A DNA stretch of 64,000 nucleotides, taken from positions 4,378,376-4,442,375 of the forward strand of contig NC_045133.1 in the NCBI RefSeq assembly GCF_007655135.1, read 5' to 3'. Of the stretch, positions 48,771-59,079 are shown one piece after another. Position 1 is the first letter of the stretch, and each line of letters starts with the position of its first letter. The DNA is from Punica granatum. Lineage: Eukaryota; Streptophyta; Magnoliopsida; Myrtales; Lythraceae. Both the position numbers and the translations under genes were made by a program. The notes beneath the pieces are model-generated. The model saw only the letters and a program-made list of their open reading frames with translations. It searched no databases and had not been told where the DNA came from.

Positions 48771-48809
48771 TTTTATTGTGAATTTATGCCTGATAAATTC
48801 ACAATAAAA
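48771..48809. repeat. Perfect 17 bp inverted repeat (hairpin)
   Basis: TTTTATTGTGAATTTAT (48771-48787), five-base spacer GCCTG, then its exact reverse complement (48793-48809). Just upstream, 'ttttagggtttttctcc' occurs twice (48721-48770). The right arm is also the start of the direct repeat shared with 56403. Confidence 0.9.
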
Positions 48810-49536
48810 GACTATTCGAATAAGATATTTTCACATTTTTAATGAGTAAAACGACAAGAAGTTCAATCGAAGAAAAGACACAAGTAAAAATGGAGAAATT
48901 CTACGTTGCCCCTAATCCACCATCCATCTTACTTAATAATCGTCGGAACTTACCAGGCAGAAAGAAAGTGAAAGAGAGCCAAATTCTCCATATAATCCGA
49001 TGTGCATCATCATGCTGAGTACCGATGAAGTCTGGTCCAAGGGAATCAAATGCTAATTAGGATAAATTGAACAATAATTTTTTGGCCACAAAATTGAACA
49101 ATAATTTACGAACTGGAAATGATATTTCCTTTTCTCCAACCTGTAAAAGCGCGTGGCTTCCTCACCGTATTTCCTTTAAATAAGATCTTTCAATTTCGAA
49201 TCTTATAAATGAAGAAACTCCACGATTAGTAGAAGTCTTTTACCCATTATAGTGGTCTAAAATGATTCGAACCTGAATTAGTTTGGGTCTATTTTAGACT
49301 TCTGACCATCAGGTGACATATGTGCACATTAAAAAGAAGTGTTTAGCTATCAAAAAAGGGTATAGTGCAGTGGCTCACGCTCTTGTCCGGTAAATAAGAA
49401 ATTTCAAGTTTGATATCTAGTGACATTATCCGTGTCTCTTTATTAGTTATTAGATTTTTTATTTCACTGTATTAAGTTCACGGGCCTCCCTTGTAACCGA
49501 GAGGGAAAAAAAAAAGGAAGTGCCCAGCTTCATTTT
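48793..49536 (+). repeat. Direct repeat, copy 1 (second copy at 56403-57128)
   Basis: From 'ataaattcacaataaaagac' to 'gtgcccagcttcatt' the sequence matches 56403-57128 with about one difference per 15-20 bases, including a SINE (49358-49517). The copies are in the same orientation, 7.6 kb apart, and flank the intact sulfotransferase gene. Confidence 0.85.
49358..49517 (+). mobile_element. SINE family 1, plus strand
   Basis: Starts GGGTATAGTGCAGTGGCTCA (A-box-like), then 'tttcaagtttgatatc' (B-box-like), 'ttattagttattagattttt', and ends in a run of A near 49508-49517. Four further copies lie at 56953, 57920, 58243 and 58428. Confidence 0.7.
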
Positions 49537-49960
49537 TTTTTTGATAAATGACAGAGACTTTCATTAATCAAAATGTATTTACATTAAAGGCCATTCACCC
49601 GGTACATCATCAAAGACTAAGAAACCCCAAACTCCACACCAATAGAAACTAATTAGCTATGAGCAATATGAGGAGGGTTAAACATGTGACCGACTAAGAT
49701 AAAATTTACAATTTTGTGAGAGAGTTGGGGGTGTACACACAGCTTCGCTTTCTTGTTTGCAAAAACCTTTTGAACTATAGTCGCTGGAGATGAGATATGC
49801 TCTTGGTAAATTCTAGCATTTCTCTCTCACCATATACAATATATGTAGTGAGTCCATAGAAGCTTCAGGCATATGACATCTAGCTTCCTGCCTCGAAGAG
49901 AAGAAATCCAGTAGAATTCCGTATTCCAACTCACTGTAGTTCGGTGCAAGCCAATTCGAG
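49537..49960 (-). mobile_element. LINE (L1-type) 3' end fragment
   Basis: Starts on the plus strand with a run of T (the poly(A) tail) and 'gataaatgacagagactttc'. On the minus strand from about 49960 a reading frame gives DFFSSRQEARCHMPEA, then HILYMVRERNARIYQEH and IVQKVFANKKAKL. This is the R.ERN.RI(F/Y)Q pattern found after the reverse transcriptase in plant L1 elements. Only about the last 420 bases remain. It interrupts the duplicated sequence after 49536. Confidence 0.65.
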
Positions 49961-50352
49961 CCATCCAATTTCCATATCTCTATCGGGATTGATATTATGT
50001 ACGTCGTGGATCAGTACCAAGAACTAATTAAATGAAAAAATATATTATTTCACTGATATACGAATGGAATGGGCAATTTATTAAATTAATTAACATGAAA
50101 AGCTGAAAATGAAAACTCTATTGGGGACAGGTCGCAATATATCGCTTTATTAAAGAAGTCCCATCTGTTTTCAATTACTTAAGGACCCACCCGTCGAATT
50201 TCCATTCCCACTATGAACCAAAAGCAACAAATTGGCATATGGCATTTCTCTGACTAAATTCTGCTCGACAATACTGCGAGAGAGATGGGTTTGGCCTATT
50301 CCTTGTCTATATCGGCTTATCGCGGTTAAATTATATTTGTAATACATGCGAT

Positions 50353-51044
50353 CATGGTTGTTAGAATCACGATTCGAATCGTATAATTTTACGATTCTAT
50401 GATTTGAGGGGTGGCTAGCGATTCTAATTCCATGGCATGAATCGGAAAGGTAGAATCATGGTTAAATCTACGATCCTGGTTGAGACAACCATAGAGACAT
50501 TCATCTCTGTCTAAACCCTTCAGCTCCTTAATCCACAACACTTCTTTCTCTGATGATGAGCAAGACGAAGACCCCTCTCCTCCCCGTAGACCTAGTATGC
50601 CTCCTCTCTCTCTCCCACATCATCTCTCTCATTGTGCGACAGTAGCGCTCGTTGGTTATCTTATTTTATGAAAAGTTTGAAACTTGTCTACTGGTTGTAA
50701 GTGATAGGGACTTGAAAAATTTATAGAGCTACTTTCAATTGAGTTCCGACCGGTTCCTGATTGTCGTTTGGTTTAAGATGATTTTGGCTGGAATTTTTTT
50801 CGACTTTTATAGGTGCAGAGAAAGATGATTCCAAGAAGGGACAGATCAAGAAGAAATAAGGGAGGAAAAACAGTTTCGCCTATAGGATCCGTGACTACAA
50901 TACTGTATCGATTTTCAGTGAAGGTTGTTACAGTGGGAGCGTTCTCTTGTGAAGACTAAGCACCATCTGATTTTGACGAATGACGTAGGAAGTAACAAGA
51001 TTTATCATTTGATATTTACTTATACTATCTTTAACATGGATTTG

Positions 51045-51076
<32 letters not shown>

Positions 51077-51184
51077 GTTTTTTTTTAATTACAGGTATAA
51101 TTTTACGATTCACGATTCGATTCTACATTTCACGATTCTACGACCCTTGAGGATTCTAGATAGAATCGTGATTCTGACAACCTT
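50353..51184. mobile_element. Mutator-like MITE with 9 bp target duplication
   Basis: 832 bp flanked by ACATGCGAT (50344-50352) and ACATGTGAT (51185-51193). Terminal repeats: GGTTGTTAGAATCACGATTC, and from the right GGTTGTCAGAATCACGATTC, followed on both sides by repeats of 'tttacgattc' and 'acgattctat'. The interior has a pyrimidine-rich patch (50560-50630) and a TG/TA microsatellite (about 51045-51076). No transposase. Confidence 0.8.
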
Positions 51185-51239
51185 ACATGTGATGCAATTG
51201 AGTTCACGTAAATGGCGATAATGACAAATTAACAGCAAT

Positions 51240-51475
51240 TTTTATGGACGGTTTGGTTTTAGAGTGAAAATATTTTCTACTTCACTTTACTCCATTCCAT
51301 TTCACTTTACTTTTTCTTTAATTCAACAACACAATCATTGATTTTTTCATTTTTCTTATCTTAACTACTATTCAATTTAATTTTTTAATAATTTTTTTCT
51401 CAACTATTCATTACTTTTTTCATAATTCAAAATATAATCATTACTTTTTTTATCTTCTTCCTTAACCCTATTATT
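51240..51475 (-). mobile_element. MITE-like repeat, related to 2853-3128
   Basis: Begins GGACGGTTTGGTTTTAGAGT and continues with 'ctttaattcaacaacacaat', 'cttaactactattcaattta' and 'ctcaactattcattactttt', the same order as 2853-3128. The right end is lost near 51475. Confidence 0.6.
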
Positions 51476-51832
51476 ACAGCTCCACTTAAATATATATAAA
51501 TACTTTTTCATCAATATATTTATTTGTCTTTTACCTATTTCAATGGGAATTGAATTAAATTTAGAAACTCAACTCTATTATCATACGGACCCTTAGATAT
51601 TTTTATAATTACTTTCAAATACTTTTATATTTTATACATATAAAAATAAACAGGATAATGAAAAAAACAAAAATATGAAAGATCAAAATGATTAAGTTAA
51701 GATATTGCTTTAAGAAATATTGTTAGATTTAGTATTCAAAAATAAAATTTGGGTATCGCATGAGCCATTCAACTAGTTAATTATATATATTTTAGGGTGA
51801 ATACGTAATTAATTATATACCCACCTAACTTT

Positions 51833-52016
51833 TTTTCGATGTGAACCATGATATCTGAAAGCTCAATTGGACCCCGACTAATCCAGCCGAGCCGGGTCGG
51901 CCCACTAAGGGTTAAAACCTTCATAGCGTGGATTTTCTGCATTTATAAGAATTCAAACCCAAGATCTTGCTCAAACGAAACAAATATTGAACTGTTTGAC
52001 CCAACCCACGTTGATC
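51833..52016 (-). mobile_element. SINE family 2 with 16 bp target duplication, just upstream of the sulfotransferase promoter
   Basis: Flanked by ATACCCACCTAACTTT at 51817-51832 and 52017-52032, a perfect 16 bp duplication. On the minus strand it starts with an A-box-like GGGTCAAACAGTTCAATATT and a B-box-like GGGTTTGAATTC, and ends in A (T-run on the plus strand). The right edge is 53 bases before the TATA box at 52070. Confidence 0.85.
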
Positions 52017-52069
52017 ATACCCACCTAACTTTGAGTGAGTGTCATAAATGTTTCATAGCAAAAGATTGC

Positions 52070-52077
52070 TATAAAAA
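52070..52077 (+). promoter_or_regulatory. TATA box of the sulfotransferase gene
   Basis: TATAAAAA 65 bases before the ATG, giving a predicted leader of about 35 bases. The pseudogene copy has the equivalent TATAAAAC near 42613. Confidence 0.65.
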
Positions 52078-52134
52078 TGGCAATTTTCTTTCTGTACAAA
52101 TCAACAAGTCTCTCATAGAATTCCTCCCAAAATT

Positions 52135-53163
52135 ATGGCAACTCCACTAATCACTGCCACACAATGCTTTGTGCCTAAACCTAAGGAAGAGGAGAAGCAA
52201 GTGGAGGAGACCTACAAAAGGTATAGACAGCTCATAGTCCCAACCCTTCCACGGCAAAAGGGATGGATGAGCGAGCACTTGTACATGCACCAAGACTATT
52301 GGTTTGAGACGACGATCGTAGAAGGTGTCATGTACCTCCAGGAACACTTTAAACCTCGGCCGGCCGATGTTCTCCTAGCCACTGCCCCCAAGTGTGGCAC
52401 AACCTGGCTCAAAGGCTTGATCTTCTCGATCATCAACCGAACATGTTACAATGCAAGTGCGAAAGACCACCCCCTGCTTACAGCCGGCGTGCATGAGTGC
52501 ATGCCTTTCTTGGAGGTGCACCTGTTCACGGATCTCCCTATTGGGGACACGGAGATCCTATCCTCGCCACGCCTGCTAAGCACTCACGTTCCCTACGCCA
52601 TGCTGCCTGAATCAGCCAGAGGCCCTAACGGCTGTCGCATCGTGCATATGTGGAGAAACCCGAGAGACGCATTTGTTTCTTTCTGGCACTTCGTGACCGG
52701 ATGGAGACGGAAGGCTCAACTGTCAGAACTTTCGCTTTGTGAAGCATTCGACTTGTTCTCCCAAGGGGTGTCTCCTTATGGACCTTTCTGGGATCAAATC
52801 TTAGGCTATTGGAAAGCAAGTCAAGAGTACCCTGACAAGGTATTGTTCCTAAAGTACGAAGACATGAAGAGGGATCCAAAACACCTCGTAAAAAAACTAG
52901 CCGAGTTCTTGGGGCAGCCCGTCACCGTGGAGGAGGAGGAGAGGGGCGTCGTGGACGAGATCCTCGCTCTATGTAGCTTTGAGAGCATGAGCAAAGCTGA
53001 GGTCGCCGAAAAAGGGAACTTTCACGGAGGACGTCCGAGTTATAAAGACTTCTTCAGGAAAGGCGAGGTTGGAGACTCGAAGAATCTTCTGACGGATGAT
53101 ATGATTCGGCGCCTCGAAGAGATTACTAAGGTAAAGTTCAACGGCACTGGATTGGAAATATAA
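52135..53163 (+). CDS. Cytosolic sulfotransferase (SOT), PAPS-dependent
   Basis: Single exon of 342 residues, as usual for plant SOTs. These enzymes move a sulfate from PAPS onto a hydroxyl of small molecules (flavonols, brassinosteroids, hydroxyjasmonates, desulfoglucosinolates); the acceptor cannot be told here. The 5'-phosphosulfate loop is PKCGTTWLKG (85-94), where many members have PKxGTTWLK. The conserved THVPY with His151 follows. The 3'-phosphate motif is WRNPRDAFVSFWH (173-185). The C-terminal PAPS motif is RKGEVGDSKN (309-318 region), where the usual Trp of GDWKN is Ser. The start is supported by a TATA box at 52070 and by the shared leader in the pseudogene copy. It lies in copy 2 of a duplication; the partner at 42677 is broken. 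No stop or frameshift occurs here, so it looks functional apart from the Trp-to-Ser change. Confidence 0.93.
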   Translation: MATPLITATQCFVPKPKEEEKQVEETYKRYRQLIVPTLPRQKGWMSEHLYMHQDYWFETTIVEGVMYLQEHFKPRPADVLLATAPKCGTTWLKGLIFSIINRTCYNASAKDHPLLTAGVHECMPFLEVHLFTDLPIGDTEILSSPRLLSTHVPYAMLPESARGPNGCRIVHMWRNPRDAFVSFWHFVTGWRRKAQLSELSLCEAFDLFSQGVSPYGPFWDQILGYWKASQEYPDKVLFLKYEDMKRDPKHLVKKLAEFLGQPVTVEEEERGVVDEILALCSFESMSKAEVAEKGNFHGGRPSYKDFFRKGEVGDSKNLLTDDMIRRLEEITKVKFNGTGLEI

Positions 53164-53849
53164 GAGACCATAATCATCCGAGTTCCACTTAAAATCCCTT
53201 TCAGGATTGAGACTTATGTCACCCAGTTGTATCCGCAGTTAGACCAAGTGTGAGAGCTCAAAGTTATTAATTTTATCTTCTTTTTTTTAAGGTAATTACT
53301 AATAGCTCGTCCTAGTAATATAAATGTGACTTTAATGTATGATCGATATTTGACTGAAGTCGATCTTGATGTAATAAGTCCGGATTGTGCATCCTCATCT
53401 CGAAGATGTACTAAGGGCATAATGGCTTCCCTAATGGTATATGAAAACCCCCAACACAAGGGGATGATCGAAATTAATAATGAAATGGCCCCCTGAGCCC
53501 TGGTTCGACTAGCCCTGGGCTGGCAAGTTCCCTGGCTAGGTTTTCTCTGGTGCCGCAGAGCCAGCCATGCCCCTGGGGAAGAACAACTTTATTTATTTAT
53601 TAAGTAAAATGCTTATTATATTTATATGATTCTAATAATAATAGCATGGGTTTTTTTTTTTTTTTACCTTTGATAATATGTTTTGCTCTAATTAAGCAAA
53701 TAAATAATCTCAATTCCCCCATCTCTATTACCTCCAACCAAATAATAAAAAATTTCCCCACGTTCCAACTCAAATCCCCATTAATTCTTATCGTACATCT
53801 ATTCCATTACTAGTCAATTGCATTATAGCAATCCAAACGTAACGCTATG
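53164..53849. other. Intergenic downstream of sulfotransferase
   Basis: Sulfotransferase 3' UTR followed by AT-rich sequence. A GC-richer patch at 53490-53580 ('gctggcaagttccctggcta') has no coding signal. Nothing else recognised. Confidence 0.4.
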
Positions 53850-53864
53850 AGTTTGTAGAAGAAT

Positions 53865-54070
53865 AACTCTAAGGGGTTCGACCTAGTGGTTAAAAAGGAG
53901 CTCACGTATCCACTCGATCCCGGGTTCGAAATCCCTTGGAGCAATCGGAGGGCTTTTGGCGTGATTACTCATTCTATGCGCTGTCGGGGTTTCACGGAGC
54001 TCCCATAATTAGTCGGGTGAAGAATGGCCACCTCGGATTAGTAAAAAGAAAGGAAAAAAAGAAGAAGAGG
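53865..54070 (+). mobile_element. tRNA-derived SINE with 15 bp target duplication
   Basis: Flanked by AGTTTGTAGAAGAAT (53850-53864) and AGTTTATAGAAGAAT (54071-54085), one mismatch. The 5' part has an A box (GACCTAGTGGTTAAAAAGG) and a B box (GGGTTCGAAATCCC), followed by a non-tRNA body and an A/G-rich tail (aaaaagaaaggaaaaaaag). Confidence 0.85.
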
Positions 54071-54085
54071 AGTTTATAGAAGAAT

Positions 54086-56402
54086 TATAAGTTTTGAGTT
54101 TGGAGGATTGTAATTTTTTCTTTTTTGGCCGCCCCGGGGGAGGGGGGGTGGGTGGATTGGGGAGCGTAAAAATTTAATTTATTGACGGATGCCTATGATA
54201 CAATGCCATCGTCCTCGACCCAAACGCCTTAGTTTCGATTATCACTAGTTGGACAAATCTCTGGCCTAATAAATGTTTTCTATACACCAATGTTACCAAT
54301 TCATTTTGCTTTAGTTTTGTACACTGAAGAAAAGAGAAGTTTTTTCCCTTTACAGGAAATGAGAGGAGTTCTCCAAAATTTAGATTAATAAATTCTTGCT
54401 AACCGAAAAAAAAAAATCTTACCGATATTGTGTCCGGCAAAAGTTCAAAATCGATTCTACCTTATCTACTGAAAAGGAAATGTTATAAGAAATTGATCTT
54501 ATAACTTTTTAATTAGTATCTTTGCATTCAAAAAGCAGGACAAATAATTTGTAAGAATTTAAATTAATTCTACTATATAAATTAGAGTTTTGTTAATATG
54601 ACTCAGTGTCACTGTGATACGTTTAATACTTCCAGTTCAAGCATTTAATACTTCAACTCAAGTGTTTAATATTTTTAGTAATCATGATTACTACAATTAC
54701 TTTTTACTTCTGCTTTCAATTTAAATATTTAGTATTACGATTGAAGTATTTAATATTTTGTATAATCCATCACAAATACCAAAATACTAAACAATTTAAC
54801 TAAAATATTATGCATTTGAACTAAAATACTAAATATGTCACGGTCACACGGAATTAGAATTTCCCTATGAGTCACAGGCATGTATCAAAAGTTTAGTTTT
54901 GTGGCTAAAATTCCCTTGGTCGTCGTAGTACATGATATGTATGTCCTCGATATAATTAATTTGTACCTACCTAATCTTTTTCTTTTTTGTCAGTCATAAA
55001 AAAGAAGATCTAAACAGAAGGCTGAATATCAGATCGCTAGTTTTCTCTACCCATGTGTGTGTTACACGGATAATTTTGATTTGAAAATTTATTGAACCTT
55101 TTTGCGTATGAAAATAAGATTTGATCCATAGACTTTAAAAATACAATGCAATATCAATTTAATAAGCAGATTTGTAAACTTTATAGCCAAATTTAAAATA
55201 ATTACATATTGTAAATCGATGATATTAGTTATACATAATATAATATGTAGTCACTGTGCAATATTTGTTATCGTTAATTTAAATTGGATGAAATTTTTAA
55301 CGGCAACACATGAAGTTTAGCATGCACTTTAAGATTTATTTGATAAATCAAGTTTGCTTTTTATGATGAGTCGTTATAGAAAAAGTTATTCCTTATTTTC
55401 ACAATTCTACTATATGAAAGGCTACAATACTTATGTAAATGCATATTTAGGTATTGATCAGGATCTTATATTATTTTTTATTTATCTCATTGATCCCGGC
55501 TAAATGTTCACTATTTAAGTTAACATTTCATTCTTAAGATAGTTGAAATTAATTAAATTATTTAGGACTTTATTTATTTATAATAAAATTATTTCTATTT
55601 TCAATGTTTAATCTCTACGAAATAATTGAAATGCTTATATAAGTGAACATACAATGGACTTTGTTGAAATTTTATTTAAATTTTTATCTTTCTTAGTTTT
55701 AAAAACTAAGAATAATTAATTGAAATTGAAATTCCTTGAATCCCGTTAAGAATTGATGTTTTAAGTTAAATCTCATAATATTTAGTTCTTACCAATTTAT
55801 TTTTCACTTACTTTATACTATTTTTATTTCTAAAACTTAAAAATTGACACCCGATTGAAAATTATTATTAATTACACTATAGTAATTAAATAAAATGTAA
55901 ATTTAAATAAACGAAGTTTAAAAAATGTAAATTAGTTTGCAAATGAATAATATAATAATCACCCCAATAATTATATAAAATGTAAATTAAAAAATATAAT
56001 TAATTTATAATTAGATGAAATTACCATTATAGCTTTACTAATGTGGATGAAGATGAATAGTTTTACAATTTTGGTAGCAAAGAGGAAAAAGTGGTTTTAT
56101 GAAGGTCATAGGGTTTTAATATATGATCAATCGACTAAGGTCGATGCTCTTGATGTTATAAAACTGGATGTTGCATTCGCACACTCATGTCGGAAAATCA
56201 AGCTAAATATGATAAGGCATAAGCAATTAATATACAATAAATCGCTCGCGGTAATCAAATATGACTTTACGCATGCATGGTGCCCTAATAGTATGCGTGT
56301 CATATATGACTGTACGAAATCCTTAGACGTGCTAGCTGATCTCCTACACGTGCAAACAAGGGTGAAAAATCAAGACGCATAGTAAGGTTTTAAGACATAT
56401 GC
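54086..56402. other. Intergenic, AT-rich, no gene recognised
   Basis: A G-rich tract lies near 54133-54165 (runs of 4-8 G). A cluster of 'gtttaatact(t)' repeats lies at 54620-54840. A 113-codon frame at 56041-56382 (starting MWMKMNSFTILVAKRKKWFY) ends just before the direct repeat at 56403; I do not recognise it and give it low coding likelihood. Confidence 0.45.
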
Positions 56403-57128
56403 TTGATAAATTCACAATAAAAGACTATTCGAATAAGTTATTTTCACATTTTTAATGAGTAAAGCGACAACAAGTTCAATCGAAGAAAAGACACAAGTAA
56501 AAATGGGGAAATTCTACGCACCATGCATCTTACTTAATAATCGTTGGATCTTATCAGGCAGAAAGAAAGTGAAAGAGAGCCAAATTCTCCATATAATCCG
56601 ATGTGCATCCTTATGCAAAGTTCCACTGAAGTCTGGTCCAAGGGAATCAAAAGCTAATTAGAATAAATTGATCAATAATTTTTTGGCCACAAATTGAACA
56701 ATAATGTACAAACTGGAAATGATATTTCCTTTTCTCCAACCTGTAAAAGCCCGTGGCTGCACCACCGTATTTCCTTTAAACAAGATTTCTCGATTTCGAG
56801 TCTTGTAAATGGAAAAATTTAAGGATTAATGAAAGAGTCTTTTACCCATTAGAGTGGTCTAAAATGATTCGAACCTTGGTTTGGATCTATTTTAGACTTC
56901 TGACTAAGGTAATATATATGCACACTTAAAAGAAGTGTCTAGCCATCAAAAGAGAATATATTACAGCAGCGCACACTCTTACCTGATAAATAAAAAATTT
57001 TAAATTCGATATTCAATGAGATTATATCTGTCTATTTATTAACTATTAAAAATTTTATTTTATCATATTAAGTTCACGAGGTTCTCGTGACCAAAAAAAA
57101 AAAAGAAAAAGAAGTGCCCAGCCTCATT
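56403..57128 (+). repeat. Direct repeat, copy 2 (first copy at 48793-49536)
   Basis: Matches 48793-49536 with scattered substitutions and includes a SINE family 1 copy (56953-57106). Upstream sequence differs: copy 1 has the hairpin left arm and this copy does not. Confidence 0.85.
56953..57106 (+). mobile_element. SINE family 1, plus strand
   Basis: Paralogous to 49358-49517 through the direct repeat. 'ttaaattcgatattcaatga' holds the B-box-like part, and the copy ends in a run of A (57092-57103). Confidence 0.65.
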
Positions 57129-57919
57129 ATTAAACTCAAATAGGAAGATTATAATAATAATATGGTATTTAAAGTTTTTTTTGCACCATGGCGTTAATGG
57201 TGATACTAAACTTAAAAAAATAAAAAACAATAAGAAAACAAAGTTGGTGCTAAGACCATCTCCGCCGCAAGTGGAGAGGTCGTCTCCCTTGGCCAGCTGG
57301 CCAAGAAGGCGCACGCTTCTCTATGCAAAGGCATTTCTTGGGGGCCGTCCCCACACGTCAGTGGCTATCTCTTTCTTTCTTTTTTTTTTTCTTTTTTTTT
57401 TTAAATTTAAATAAAGGTTACAAAATGCAAAACATAGGAATAACTTGGTGGAAAGCTCCCCTCCCTTCACCTTGTTGTCTTTGGTTCGAATCTTCTCATT
57501 TTCTTTTTATTTCTTCCCTTTTCTTTTTCTTTTTTCTTTTTTCTAATTTTTTTTAAATTTAAAAAATCCAAAAAAAATTTAAAAAATCTTATTTGGATAA
57601 TTTTAATTAATTTAAATAATTTTTTATTATTCATTTAAATAATTTTTGTATTTTATGTATTTTTAAATTATGTTTAATTCATTTAATTAATATAATATGA
57701 TTAGAGATTTGGAAAGAGAGACTTGCATTAGAGTGGAATGTCTCTCATTTTCTTAAGCGTGACTCTGTTTGACGTGGTGCCTATGTGGCAGCCGTAAGAA
57801 CCACTTTGGAGACTTCGGGGAGAGACATGCATTGGAAATGGTCTAAGAGAATTATTTTTCTTGGGTGAATAAGGCAATTATTTTTAATTATAATAAGTCG
57901 AATAATAATTTACTGGAAC
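57129..57919. other. Intergenic, T-rich stretches
   Basis: 57357-57420 and 57495-57560 are T-rich. 57245-57360 is GC-richer with 'ccttggccagctggccaaga', a perfect short palindrome (57290-57305). 57720-57850 may be the right half of a MITE ('tctctcattttc'). No gene recognised. Confidence 0.4.
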
Positions 57920-58045
57920 CAAGAAGATTCAAGTAACTAAGAGGTTTCAAGTTCGATACTCGTTATGAGATATTTGTACCACTTTATTAGTTATTATGAT
58001 TTCTATTTCGTTGTATTAGACTCATAAGCCTCCATTGTGATCGAA
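57920..58045 (+). mobile_element. SINE family 1, plus strand, 5' truncated
   Basis: 'ggtttcaagttcgatactcg' (B box), 'ttattagttattatgatttc', 'ttgtattagactcataagcc' and 'ccattgtgatcgaaaat' follow the family order. Confidence 0.6.
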
Positions 58046-58242
58046 AATATCATGTCAAAAGCATGCAATTCATTAATTTCTTCTTTTTTTTGTGGATTGC
58101 AGTTCATTAATTTTATCCTGTGTGCACCAGTTGATACTGATATTTGGAAGTTTAGTGAATTTCACTAATTCAGTTTGGTTGTAGTTTCATTAATTACCTT
58201 AAATAAGGGATTCTTTTTTGTTACAAAATTGGCACATAAGCC

Positions 58243-58372
58243 TGATATAAGGAAATTTTTAAAAAATTAAATAAATGAATACATGTAATCTCATTAATGA
58301 TATCGAATTTGAAACCCTTTGGTTATTAGCCGAGAGAGTATGCCATTGGACTGCATTCCTTTTTCAATAATA
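58243..58372 (-). mobile_element. SINE family 1, minus strand
   Basis: Reverse complement has AATGCAGTCCAATGGCATAC, then CAAAGGGTTTCAAATTCGAT and ATCATTAATGAGATTACATG. Order matches the family; 'gatatcgaatttgaaaccc' is the inverted B box. Confidence 0.55.
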
Positions 58373-58427
58373 ATGGAAATTCTTAATTTAAGGAACAAGA
58401 ACATAACATTTTTTTAATTATACCTTA

Positions 58428-58545
58428 ATATAATGAAATGAAAATCCTAATAACTAATAAAGGGATATAGATAGTCCCACTAAATATCGAACCTGAAAAC
58501 TCTTGGTTATCGAACGATGACGTACACCACTGTGCTATACCCATT
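58428..58545 (-). mobile_element. SINE family 1, minus strand
   Basis: Reverse complement starts GGGTATAGCACAGTGGTGTA and has TTCAGGTTCGATATTTAGTG, the best-preserved A and B boxes of the family here. It ends with CATTATATTAAGGTATAATT and A-rich sequence. Confidence 0.7.
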
Positions 58546-59079
58546 TTTGATAAGAACATCATTGCTATTGCTAATTATATTATAGATGAGATATAAAAAA
58601 CAAAATCAACTGTCAGTCTAAACCACCTCACCCCTCAAAAAAAAAATCCCAATAAGATTAAATAAAATGGTAAGAAAAAAAAGTATTCCAAAATTTGTTA
58701 TTTTAACTACACATATGGAATAGATTAGCGACTGATTACAAGAACACACCTAAAATAATTATGGTGCGCTTTATAAAAATCGAATCAAAATTATCCTCCA
58801 ATGACTTCAACTATGGGATCGGGGAACCTTTGCCCCCTAAATATTATGGCAAGGCGATAACAAGATAGAGATTGGACCTTGCATATATGACAATCTAGAC
58901 TCGGGAAATTAATATTTGAAATGGACTAGCCGGTGCTAAGTTGTGCCTTTCAAAGGTGGAAGCTCGTACTCCATCACCAGATGGAATTAATTTGCCGTTG
59001 TTACCAGATATATATTCATATTTGCTTGATAATCTTGATAAGCATAGAGAAACTATATAGATCTTGATCCGTCCCATTA

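Larger units (their letters stand above)
49962..52575 (+). repeat. Segmental duplication, copy 2 (sulfotransferase region)
   Basis: 49962-50025 matches 37648-37711. 50027-50295 matches 41399-41550 and 41870-42010. 51475-52575 matches 42030-43100. The segment joining 37711 to 41399 in copy 1 is absent here. The homologous part of the gene continues past the point where copy 1 is broken. Confidence 0.8.

Noticed and set aside
53865..53935. tRNA gene suggested by A- and B-box-like sequence
   Set aside because: The arms do not fold into a full cloverleaf; the 15 bp flanking duplication and A/G-rich tail identify a SINE instead.
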